This document shows positions 33,897 through 41,863 of a stretch of DNA of 64,000 bases, piece after piece (position 1 is the first letter of the stretch; the number at the start of each line of letters is the position of its first letter). A program made the position numbers and the translations under genes. The notes beneath the pieces were generated by a model that was not told the DNA's origin, searched no databases, and saw nothing but the letters and a program-made list of their open reading frames with translations. Origin of the DNA: Chitinophaga barathri (GTDB lineage Bacteria; Bacteroidota; Bacteroidia; Chitinophagales; Chitinophagaceae); contig NZ_RMBX01000016.1 in the NCBI RefSeq assembly GCF_003807585.1, positions 62,001-126,000 of the forward strand. Direction: 5' to 3'.

Positions 33897-35840
33897 ATGT
33901 ATAAACCCTGCTCCGCCTTGCTACGTGCTTGTATTTTGCTACTGGTCCTCCTCCCCTCAGGCCTTTTAGCCCAGCAATTGGGCAAAACCATTTCCGTCAA
34001 AGTGGTGCGTAAACCCGTGGATACTGTGCTGGCCCGCATCAGCGAAGCCGGCAACTGCAATTTTTCTTATATCGGCAAACCTTTCCGGGCAGACAGCCTG
34101 GTGACCTTCTCCGTGACCAACAAAACCGTCCGGCAGACGCTGGACCAGCTGTTCCAGGGCCGCATCCAGTACATGGAAAGCGGGGAACATATCATCCTCC
34201 AGCGGACAGACGCCGTGCGGGAACGGCATTATGTGATCAGCGGATACGTGCGCGACCGTGAAAACGGCCAGAACATCGTGAACGCCAGCGTATACGACCG
34301 TACGGAGCTGGCCTCCGCCTTTACCAATCACGAAGGGTATTTTCAGCTGCGCCTCAGGGACAAGGGCCGCCAGCCCTCCGTACAGCTCACCGTGAGCAAA
34401 GAGCTGTATACGGACACGAATATGTACGTAATGCCCGGCTTCGACCGCGAAGTAGCGGTGACCATCGCCCCGGCCCGGACGGTGGTGCTGAAGGAATTCA
34501 CCGTCAGCGACCAGGTGGAAAAAACCTGGCTGGGCAAACGCCTGCTGTCCGAAGGGCTCCGCAGGCAAACGGATAACATTTCCCGCTTTTTTGCCAGCAA
34601 ACCGGTACAATCTTCCATTTTACCCTCCATCGGCTCCCATGGCAAGATGTCCGGCCAGGTGGTGAACAAGTTTTCGCTGAACATCCTGGGCGGTTACTCT
34701 GCCGGTACAGACGGGTTCGAGATCGCGGGTGGTTTTAATATCAACAAAAAAGACGCGCAATACGTACAGGTGGCGGGCATCTTTAATATGGTGGGCGGCA
34801 ACATCAGGGGCGCGCAGGTAGGCGGCATCTTCAACCACAACCTGAAAAATGTGGAAGGCGTGCAGGTAGCCGGCATCGGCAATTTCTCAGAAGGCTGGAT
34901 GAAAGGAGTGCAGGTAGGCGGCATTTACAACCTGATGGGCGATTCAGTGACCGGTGTGCAGATCGGCGGTATATATAACGGCAGCAAAGGAAATGTGAAC
35001 GGCATCCAGATCGGCGGCATCGCCAACATGGCCAAAGGAAGCGCCAAAGGCGGGCAGATCGCGGGCATTACCAATCTTTACCGCGGTAGTGTGAACGGTA
35101 TCCAGATCGGCGGCATCGCCAATGTGAACATCGATACGGCTGTAGGCGTACAGATCGCGGGCATTACCAATTTTGTGGGAGACGATGCTTCGGGCGTACA
35201 GTTGTCCGGTATCACCAATGTTACCGGGCACAACTTCCATGGCATGCAGTTCGCCGGCCTGTATAACTATGCTGGCGGCAGGGTAGGCGGCGTACAGATC
35301 GGTTTGTTCGGCAATTATGCAAAGACGCTGGTACGCGGGGTGCAGTTTGGCCTCGTGAATGTGGCGGACAGCTCGGGCGGCATCAGCATTGGTTTGCTGA
35401 ACATCGTGCGGAAAAACGGCTATTACAAACTCAGTATATATTCCAGTGACCTGATGCCGGTCGGTCTTTCCTTTAAAAGCGGCAGGAAACAGTTTTACTC
35501 CATCCTTGCCGGCGGCGCGGGCAACGACCTTTACAGCGTGGGGCTGGGCTTCGGGCGGGAGTTTTCGCTGCGCAACAGCCGGTTTGCCATCACCACGGAT
35601 ATCCTGCAGCAAAACCTGTTTGACAAGGACTGGAAAAGCATGGGCCAGGTGTACCGGTTCATCCCCCAGCTGCATTTCAAAGCCACGAAATGGTTTTCTA
35701 TCCAGGCGGGGCCGGTGGTATCTTATGGGGAATATGAGAATGGGATCAAACAGATCCCCGGGAAAGGGTATCCTTCCATTTCTTCAGGAGGGAACAACGG
35801 CAGCTGGCTCGGCTGGCAGGCGGGGATCAGTTTCTTTTAA
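33897..35840 (+). CDS. STN-domain protein with LA_2272-type surface repeats
   Basis: The 647-residue exported protein has a signal peptide ending near LLAQ, a secretin/TonB short N-terminal (STN) domain (about 25-110; ISVKVVRKPVDTVLARISEA), and a carboxypeptidase-regulatory-like domain (about 115-195; YVISGYVRDRENGQNIVNAS). Residues about 288-500 carry roughly 20-residue repeats of the form GVQVGGIYN / GIQIGGIAN / GVQIAGITN, the pattern annotated as LA_2272 surface repeats. The C-terminus looks like outer-membrane strands ending in aromatic Phe. STN domains usually talk to a TonB or anti-sigma partner. Function unknown. Its stop overlaps that of the convergent flavoprotein gene. Confidence 0.8.
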   Translation: MYKPCSALLRACILLLVLLPSGLLAQQLGKTISVKVVRKPVDTVLARISEAGNCNFSYIGKPFRADSLVTFSVTNKTVRQTLDQLFQGRIQYMESGEHIILQRTDAVRERHYVISGYVRDRENGQNIVNASVYDRTELASAFTNHEGYFQLRLRDKGRQPSVQLTVSKELYTDTNMYVMPGFDREVAVTIAPARTVVLKEFTVSDQVEKTWLGKRLLSEGLRRQTDNISRFFASKPVQSSILPSIGSHGKMSGQVVNKFSLNILGGYSAGTDGFEIAGGFNINKKDAQYVQVAGIFNMVGGNIRGAQVGGIFNHNLKNVEGVQVAGIGNFSEGWMKGVQVGGIYNLMGDSVTGVQIGGIYNGSKGNVNGIQIGGIANMAKGSAKGGQIAGITNLYRGSVNGIQIGGIANVNIDTAVGVQIAGITNFVGDDASGVQLSGITNVTGHNFHGMQFAGLYNYAGGRVGGVQIGLFGNYAKTLVRGVQFGLVNVADSSGGISIGLLNIVRKNGYYKLSIYSSDLMPVGLSFKSGRKQFYSILAGGAGNDLYSVGLGFGREFSLRNSRFAITTDILQQNLFDKDWKSMGQVYRFIPQLHFKATKWFSIQAGPVVSYGEYENGIKQIPGKGYPSISSGGNNGSWLGWQAGISFF

Positions 35841-37072
35841 CCCTCGAGCTGCGCAGCTACCCATCCGCTTGTCCAGGCGTGCTGGAAGTTGAAGCCACCG
35901 GTGATACCGTCCACGTCCATCACCTCTCCCGCAAAATATAATCCGGGTGCAATGCGGCTCTGCATGGTCTGCGGGTCTATCTCCGACAATTTTATACCGC
36001 CGCAGGTCACAAATTCCTCTTTGAAAGTGGTTTTGCCCTGCACAGGAAACTCCATGGCCGTCAGGCTGCGGATGAGTTTATTCTGTTCTTTGGCGGGTAG
36101 CTCCGCCCACCTTGCACTTTCGTGTATGCCTGCCTGTTGCAGCAGGAAATGCCAGAGGCGTTGCGGCAGGCCGAAAGGATTTTTAGTCCAGATAACCTGG
36201 CCCCCCATATCCAGCCGCCATTGCGGCCAGGCATCGCGGAGGGAGCTTTCGTTGTAAGCGGGCAGCCAGTTCACCAGCAAAGTAAACGTGTATTGCTGTT
36301 CCTGCAGATACCTGGCGCCCCAGGCGGACAGCCGGAGGATCACCGGGCCGCTCATGCCCCAGTGGGTAATGAGCAGGGGACCGTTTTCCAGGAGTTTGCT
36401 GCCGGCAATCTTTACCTGCGCCAGCGGTACGGATACGCCCATCAGCTCTGTAACGGGATTTTTCGGCATGTTGAAAGTGAACAACGATGGGGCAGGCTCT
36501 TCGATGCTGTGGCCTAAAGCGGTGAGCCAGCCGAACTTCTGCGCCTGGGCAAAACCGCCGGCCGCCACGCATACATACCTGGCTTTGAGGGTGGCGCCGC
36601 CTGCGAGGTGTACCGTCCAGTCATCCCCTGTCCGTTCCAGCGCCGTCACGTCCGTATGGGTGCGCACGTTCACGCGATGGCGGTCCGCTTCGCGCAGCAG
36701 GCAGTCTATAATAGTCTGGGAATTATCGGTGACGGGAAACATCCGGCCATCGTCCTCCGCCTTCAGTTCCACGCCCCTGGCCGCGTACCATTCAATGGTA
36801 TCGGGCACGAAGAAACGGGAGAAGGACTTTTTCAGGAAACGTTCGCCCCGGGGATACCGCCTGGTCATTTCAGCGATGGACTCCAGATTGTGTGTCACAT
36901 TACAGCGCCCGCCGCCGGAAACCTTCACCTTGGAGAGCAGTTTGCCCGTTTTCTCCAATAGGGTCACCTCCAGCCCCGGATGCAGCCGGGCCGCGTTCAC
37001 CGCGCAAAAGAAACCGGCTGCGCCGCCGCCGATCACGATCAGCCTGTTTGTATCCTGGTGTTTATTTGCCAT
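35837..37072 (-). CDS. NAD(P)/FAD-dependent oxidoreductase, HI0933/BaiN-like
   Basis: I start at ATG 37072 (MANKHQDTNRLIVIGGGAAG), giving 412 residues; a longer reading from 37210 adds a 46-residue unlikely extension. The FAD motif GGGAAGFFCAVNAARLHPG and later SGGGRCNVTHN, CVAAGGFAQ, the TxxGGI loop (TCGGIKLSEIDPQTMQSR) and the end GLYFAGEVMDVDGITGGFNFQHAW are the HI0933 family pattern. Members reduce unsaturated bonds in diverse substrates; this one is not assignable. The gene converges on the STN gene with overlapping stop codons. Confidence 0.92.
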   Translation of the reverse strand: MANKHQDTNRLIVIGGGAAGFFCAVNAARLHPGLEVTLLEKTGKLLSKVKVSGGGRCNVTHNLESIAEMTRRYPRGERFLKKSFSRFFVPDTIEWYAARGVELKAEDDGRMFPVTDNSQTIIDCLLREADRHRVNVRTHTDVTALERTGDDWTVHLAGGATLKARYVCVAAGGFAQAQKFGWLTALGHSIEEPAPSLFTFNMPKNPVTELMGVSVPLAQVKIAGSKLLENGPLLITHWGMSGPVILRLSAWGARYLQEQQYTFTLLVNWLPAYNESSLRDAWPQWRLDMGGQVIWTKNPFGLPQRLWHFLLQQAGIHESARWAELPAKEQNKLIRSLTAMEFPVQGKTTFKEEFVTCGGIKLSEIDPQTMQSRIAPGLYFAGEVMDVDGITGGFNFQHAWTSGWVAAQLEG

Positions 37073-37304
37073 GAATGTTCTCCTCTGTTCCCTTTTATAA
37101 AAATTATTGCCCAACAATCCTTTATGGGCGCGGCACGTTATAACCCGGGGTCCGGCGGCGCCTTTAGTGCCAGTTGACACCACGCTGGCCCGGTGGGGCG
37201 AATTTCGCAATAAAGCGCTAAAAACGAAATGTTAAAATATCAATATCCTTATCTACTAATTATTCGTAAATCACTATCTTGGATCATTAAACGATTAGCA
37301 CTCC

Positions 37305-39743
37305 ATGCAACGACACTCCCTGAAAAAGCTGAGAATTCTGCTTACCGCCGGTCTTATGGCCACGGCAATCTGGGGTTCGCTGGGCTTTTCCCGACCCGAT
37401 GACTGGACCGAAAGGATCATCAAGGCTTTAGAGAAATTCACCAACAACTACCCGCAGGAAAAAGTATACCTGCATCTCGATAAAGACTACTACGCTTCCG
37501 GCGAGAACATCTGGTTTTCCGCCTACCTCACGCTGAACGACCTCCCCGCCCTCGGCGCCCGCAACCTCTATGCGGAACTGCGGGACGGGAAAGGCGCCAT
37601 CGTGCAGAAAGAACTGCTGCTCGTGAATGAAGGCGGGGCCGCCGGCCAGTTTGCCCTACCCGAAAACATGAAGCCCGGCCTTTACCAGATCAGGGCCTAC
37701 ACCGCATGGATGCTCAACTACGACAGCACTTTCCTTTTTTATAAAAACATCCAGGTGCTGGACCCGAAAACCGGCAAAGGAGGCGATGAGTCCACCGCCG
37801 CCAAAGATTACGCCGTACAGTTCTTCCCCGAAGGCGGGGATCTGATCGCTGATGTGAACAGCCTCGTGGCCTTCAAAGCCATCGACCAGAACGGTTATCC
37901 TCTCAAAGTGGCCGGCGCCGTGCGCAACAGCAAAGACGAACAGGTGGCCGTGATAGAAACCCAACACGACGGTATGGGCACATTTGAACTGAAACCCGTA
38001 GCGGGCGAAAGTTATAAAGCCGTAGTAGCCACCGCGGGCGGCCAGCAGAAAACGATCGGCCTGCCCGCCGTAAAATCTTCCGGCATCGCGCTGAAAGTAT
38101 ACAACCGCGGCGCCAGGATATTTTACCTCACCGGTTTCAACGGCCTGGCCCCGGATATCAACGAACTGCTGCTGATCGCCACGATGCAGAACCAGGTGAT
38201 CTACAAAGCCAACCTGAATATTTCCGAAGGTAAAGTGAGCGGTCTCATTCCCGCCGCACAGATACCCACCGGCATTATCACCCTCACCCTGTTCGATCAG
38301 AAAGGCACGCCGCTGTCGGAGCGCCTGGTGTATGTAACACAAAAGAACGACCAGATAGAATATTTCCTGGACCCGCAGGAACTGAACAAAGGCCCGCGCC
38401 AGCGCACCGAGCTGGTATTGCAGGTGCCCGATTCCATGCGCGGCCGCATCAGCGCTTCCGTAACCGACGCGGACCAGGTAGGCTTCGACCCGCTGGGCAA
38501 CAATATCGTGAGCAATACCCTGCTTACGTCGGACATTCATGGATATGTGCACAACCCGGCCTGGTATTTCAGGAACGACAGCGCCAGCACCCTCCAGGCG
38601 CTGGACCTCGTGATGCTCACCAATGGCTGGAGAAGGTTCAGCTGGCAGCAGATATTACAGGATAAATACCCGCAGATCAAATACCCTTACGAACAAGGCA
38701 TCAATATCAGCGGCAAGGCCACCGGCGCCGGCGGCAGGCTTATCACGGACGGCAATGTGAACTTCCTGATCAAAATACCGGTGGACAGTTCATCCGCCTT
38801 CGCGTCCGCGCCCGTGAGCCCGGACGGTTCGTTCCAGCTGAACAACCTGTTTTACAACGATACCGCCAACGTATACTTCCAGGGCAGCGCGGCCGGTAAA
38901 GCCGGCAGAACGGTAGACGTTACTTTCGACCGTCACTTCTTTGACGTATACGCCAACGTAAAAACGCCCATTCCCTTATTGCCTCCTCCCCCGCTGGACA
39001 ACAGGATACTGAAAAACTACCTGGCCACCGTGGTGGAAAGCAATAGCGTGAACCGCAGGATCAACAACCGCACGATACAGTTGCAGGGTGTGGACGTAAC
39101 GGCGAAAAAACCGACCGAAGCCGAAACCACCGAAAAACGGTATGCGAACGGGATGTTCTCCGGCGGCAACGCGATGACGTTTGACCTTACGAACGAAAAC
39201 CCGACCTCCTTCAACGTATTCCAATACCTCCAGGCACGCGTACCGGGCCTGCAGATCACCGGGGATATCAGCAATCCCGTGCTTTCATGGCGCGGCGGCG
39301 CACCAGGCATATACCTGGACCAGATGCCGGTGGATATCGGCACCGTGTCCAGCATCCCCATGCAGGACGTAGCGCTGATCAAAGTATTCCGCCCTCCGTT
39401 TATGGGCGGCATCGGCGGCGGCAACGGCGCCATTGCGATCTGGACGCGCCGCGGCGGGGACAATAAACCGGACCCGAATGTGAAAGGCCTCGAGCTGCTA
39501 AAAAAAGGCGGTTACAAGATCATCAAGGAATTCTACAGCCCTGATTATTCCGTGCGCAAAGCCGTACACGAGCTGCCGGACAAACGCCTCACCCTCTTCT
39601 GGAGCCCGAACCTGGTAGTGGACAGCACCAATCATACGGCCCGCCTCATCTTCTACAACAATGACAACACGAAGAACTTCAGGGTGGTAGTGGAAGGCAT
39701 GGACCAGTTCGGAAGAGTGGGCCGGATAGAAAAGAACTTTTAG
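37305..39743 (+). CDS. Exported MG2-domain protein with embedded TonB plug-like domain
   Basis: The 812-residue protein has an N-terminal signal-type segment and then a macroglobulin MG2-like domain (about 45-140), including QEKVYLHLDKDYYASGENIW. After several beta domains, about 625-720 is a TonB plug-like module (RVPGLQITGDISNPVLSWRG, PPFMGGIGGGNGAIAIWTRR). There is no beta-barrel after the plug, unlike real TonB receptors. Many Bacteroidota encode such MG2/plug proteins, apparently outer-membrane-associated. The role is unknown. Confidence 0.85.
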   Translation: MQRHSLKKLRILLTAGLMATAIWGSLGFSRPDDWTERIIKALEKFTNNYPQEKVYLHLDKDYYASGENIWFSAYLTLNDLPALGARNLYAELRDGKGAIVQKELLLVNEGGAAGQFALPENMKPGLYQIRAYTAWMLNYDSTFLFYKNIQVLDPKTGKGGDESTAAKDYAVQFFPEGGDLIADVNSLVAFKAIDQNGYPLKVAGAVRNSKDEQVAVIETQHDGMGTFELKPVAGESYKAVVATAGGQQKTIGLPAVKSSGIALKVYNRGARIFYLTGFNGLAPDINELLLIATMQNQVIYKANLNISEGKVSGLIPAAQIPTGIITLTLFDQKGTPLSERLVYVTQKNDQIEYFLDPQELNKGPRQRTELVLQVPDSMRGRISASVTDADQVGFDPLGNNIVSNTLLTSDIHGYVHNPAWYFRNDSASTLQALDLVMLTNGWRRFSWQQILQDKYPQIKYPYEQGINISGKATGAGGRLITDGNVNFLIKIPVDSSSAFASAPVSPDGSFQLNNLFYNDTANVYFQGSAAGKAGRTVDVTFDRHFFDVYANVKTPIPLLPPPPLDNRILKNYLATVVESNSVNRRINNRTIQLQGVDVTAKKPTEAETTEKRYANGMFSGGNAMTFDLTNENPTSFNVFQYLQARVPGLQITGDISNPVLSWRGGAPGIYLDQMPVDIGTVSSIPMQDVALIKVFRPPFMGGIGGGNGAIAIWTRRGGDNKPDPNVKGLELLKKGGYKIIKEFYSPDYSVRKAVHELPDKRLTLFWSPNLVVDSTNHTARLIFYNNDNTKNFRVVVEGMDQFGRVGRIEKNF

Positions 39744-39796
39744 GGCATTATTATTGGCCCTGACGCGCCCGAAAAAGAAATAACTACAGATGACAC

Positions 39797-39830
39797 AAAA
39801 AAGCCCCGGCGATATGCCGGGGCTTTTTTT
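39797..39830. terminator. Strong bidirectional terminator
   Basis: AAAAAAGCCCCGGC and GCCGGGGCTTTTTTT form a perfect stem with a 5-nt loop. It serves the plus-strand MG2 gene and the minus-strand unknown gene ending at 39846. Confidence 0.9.
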
Positions 39831-39845
39831 ATGCTATGATTGTAT

Positions 39846-41051
39846 TTAATCCTTCAGTTTGTTCAGGTAGTAGCTCAGCTTATACAGCAGCTCGTCCTGC
39901 AGGCCGGCGCGCAGCTTCGCTTCTTCTTCCGTGATACCAAGCCTGCGGAGGCGCTGATAATATACGTATGAGCCGCCTATCAGTTCCAGGCATTCCTGTA
40001 TCTTGGTTTTTACTTCCGCTTCCTTGGAACGTTTTTCGAATTCTTTTTTAGACAGGATCTTATCCACAAAATAAAACGCGTCCTTGTCTTCCATCCATTT
40101 TCCGTTCTCCTGGTGCTGCGGCTTGTATACTTCCAGGAAGCAGTTGTCCAGCTTCAGCGGCTCGCCGAATTCCGCCTTGATGTCTATCACCAGCGGTTTG
40201 GCTACCGCGGGGTTGGACAGGCGTTTTTTGATGGCGTTGCTGATCTCCACTCCCAGTTCACCACTGCTCATAAGCAACTGGTTCAGCTCGGAAAATTCGA
40301 GGCTGATGGTGATGCGGGTGTAACGGCTGCCGGATTTGATTTTACCAAAGAGACTGGGCGTGGTCTTATCGTCGAACACGATGTCTTCCACCTGTACTTT
40401 GGAAATGGTTTTGTAATTCGGTTTGTACCCTTCTTCCGCGGGGGTAAGGCGTTTGTTGTTCGGGCGCGTTACTTCCTGGCGGTGCTGGTGCTGTACAAAA
40501 TCATCCACGAACCGGAGGTCGAATTTCTTCAGTTTCTGGTACAGTTCATGGCTGGAAAAGTTGCTGATCTTGCTAAGCATCAGCAGGTCTTCCCAACTGT
40601 TGTGCTTATGTGCGCGCTGCAGTTCGTCCAGTACGTCCTGGGCGCCCATATTGCGGCGGTACAGCAGTTCCCCGATGAGGAACACGGCGTATTCCTGCGC
40701 GGGATAACCCAGCTCCGGCAATACATCGAAAGGATTCCTTTTCTGGTCGCGGGCCTGGTTGAGCGTTTCCACATCGCTCATCACCGGGGCAAGCAGGTAC
40801 TTGCGGGCGGCGGTGCGCAGTTTTTTGCTCACGTAGTCCAGCAACTGGTCATTTACCTGGCTGTGATTGACAAAATCGTGCAATATCTGTACAAACCTTT
40901 TGGATACCGGTAGCCCGAACTGTGTGAGGATATCATTCTCGAGATCCTGAACCGGATCTTTCCCCGCCTCCTGAGCCTCTTTCTTCGGCAGTTTGTCCTG
41001 CTTCCGGTAACGCTGATAATACTCCTGTAATTTCAATTTTAGCTGATCCAT
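39846..41051 (-). CDS. Conserved hypothetical protein
   Basis: The 401-residue protein starts at ATG 41051 (MDQLKLKLQEYYQRYRKQDK); an ATG at 41057 is also in frame. It is highly charged, without signal or membrane segments. Distinct blocks are VRNARDQKRN-like Lys/Arg stretches, VEDIVFDDKTTPSLFGKIKS and KPLVIDIKAEFGEPLKLDNC. The last part (RLRRLGITEEEAKLRAGLQD) is helical. I do not recognise a family or function. Confidence 0.8.
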   Translation of the reverse strand: MDQLKLKLQEYYQRYRKQDKLPKKEAQEAGKDPVQDLENDILTQFGLPVSKRFVQILHDFVNHSQVNDQLLDYVSKKLRTAARKYLLAPVMSDVETLNQARDQKRNPFDVLPELGYPAQEYAVFLIGELLYRRNMGAQDVLDELQRAHKHNSWEDLLMLSKISNFSSHELYQKLKKFDLRFVDDFVQHQHRQEVTRPNNKRLTPAEEGYKPNYKTISKVQVEDIVFDDKTTPSLFGKIKSGSRYTRITISLEFSELNQLLMSSGELGVEISNAIKKRLSNPAVAKPLVIDIKAEFGEPLKLDNCFLEVYKPQHQENGKWMEDKDAFYFVDKILSKKEFEKRSKEAEVKTKIQECLELIGGSYVYYQRLRRLGITEEEAKLRAGLQDELLYKLSYYLNKLKD

Positions 41052-41102
41052 ATGCATAGTTAGTTGTATGTCAACTTTTTATATAATTTTTCTTTGGTTC
41101 AT

Positions 41103-41137
41103 AAAAACGAAAAGCCCAGCACTTCGCATGCTGGGCT
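41103..41137 (-). terminator. Minus-strand terminator-like hairpin upstream of the conserved unknown gene
   Basis: AGCCCAGCA pairs with TGCTGGGCT and is followed on the minus strand by TTTTCGTTTTT. It lies between a TATCTTTG box (41165-41172) and the start at 41051, so it could be an attenuator of that gene or the end of a short RNA. Confidence 0.55.
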
Positions 41138-41164
41138 AGTAAGTTTCGGGTGATTTGCGAATGG

Positions 41165-41172
41165 CAAAGATA
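41165..41172 (-). promoter_or_regulatory. -7 promoter box TATCTTTG (minus strand)
   Basis: A perfect TAnnTTTG match that would start a transcript near 41160, running into the terminator at 41103-41137 and then the gene starting at 41051. Confidence 0.4.
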
Positions 41173-41336
41173 CGCGATTTTTTGTGGAAATCCTGTGCAT
41201 AACCAGGGGGTGCAAACAGATTTCCATTCGCTATATGTTACGATGAACAGCATCAGGGGGTTATCGGGAAACAACAATTTTCCATTTTTGTAAAATATTT
41301 CCGCCTCAACATTTGGAAATTGAACATGAAAAATAT

Positions 41337-41344
41337 TACCTTTG
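41337..41344 (+). promoter_or_regulatory. -7 promoter box TACCTTTG for tRNA-His
   Basis: A perfect TAnnTTTG match 20 bp before the tRNA, with TTTG 21 bp further upstream (41312-41315) as the -33 element. It is the best full promoter in the window. Confidence 0.65.
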
Positions 41345-41363
41345 CACTCCATAAAACACACAT

Positions 41364-41441
41364 GGTGGTTGTAGCTCAGTCGGTTAGAGCATCAGATTGT
41401 GGTTCTGAGGGTCGGGGGTTCGAGCCCCCTCATCCACCCCA
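41364..41441 (+). tRNA. tRNA-His (GTG anticodon)
   Basis: A full cloverleaf is visible: acceptor start GTGGTTG preceded by the extra G-1 typical of tRNA-His, D-arm with TAGCTCAGTCGGTTAGAGCA, anticodon loop TTGTGGT giving GTG, T-arm GGGGGTTCGAGCCCCC and an encoded CCA end (41439-41441). There is one T-T mismatch at the fifth acceptor pair. A terminator follows at 41450. Confidence 0.95.
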
Positions 41442-41449
41442 TCGTTTTG

Positions 41450-41482
41450 AAAATGGCTCCTGTAAATCAGGAGCCATTTTTC
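41450..41482 (+). terminator. Terminator after tRNA-His
   Basis: A perfect 13-bp stem (AAAATGGCTCCTG with CAGGAGCCATTTT) with a 5-nt loop and a T run, 9 bp after the tRNA. Confidence 0.85.
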
Positions 41483-41494
41483 ATTTCCGGCCCA

Positions 41495-41690
41495 TTCGTC
41501 ATTGCGAGGAGCAGCGGGGATTTTGTGCAAGGCGCGACGAAGCAATCTCCAAAGATTGGGATACCTCACTTCAATGAAGGAGATTGCTTCGTCGCGCCCC
41601 TCCCGAATTAGCTCCACTGCTCCTCCTTGACGGTTTTCCCTGCTTCGTCACCCCACCCACTTTAGCCCGGCTGCTCCTCGCAATGACGAA
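41495..41690. repeat. Nested inverted-repeat element (MITE/REP-like)
   Basis: The outer arms TTCGTCATTGCGAGGA (41495-41510) and TCCTCGCAATGACGAA (41675-41690) are perfect complements. Inside are perfect 20-bp arms GGCGCGACGAAGCAATCTCC (41531-41550) and its complement (41579-41598). The motif TCATTGCGAGGA...GACGAAGCAATCT is a widespread bacterial intergenic repeat. No transposase is inside, so it is non-autonomous. It sits just after tRNA-His, a common insertion place. Confidence 0.85.
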
Positions 41691-41863
41691 TACCTTCCGA
41701 CACCGTTTTCCCGTCACTCGTAATATAATTCCCTCCCTTCATACCATTCCGCCGATCATGCTTCGAATTGCGGTTAATTTTGCGAAGGCTTTATTTCCCG
41801 ATACCGTAAATGCCAATTACAAAAACAACGTCTAAAATCTGAGTCAAGTCAAAGTTCATTAAG

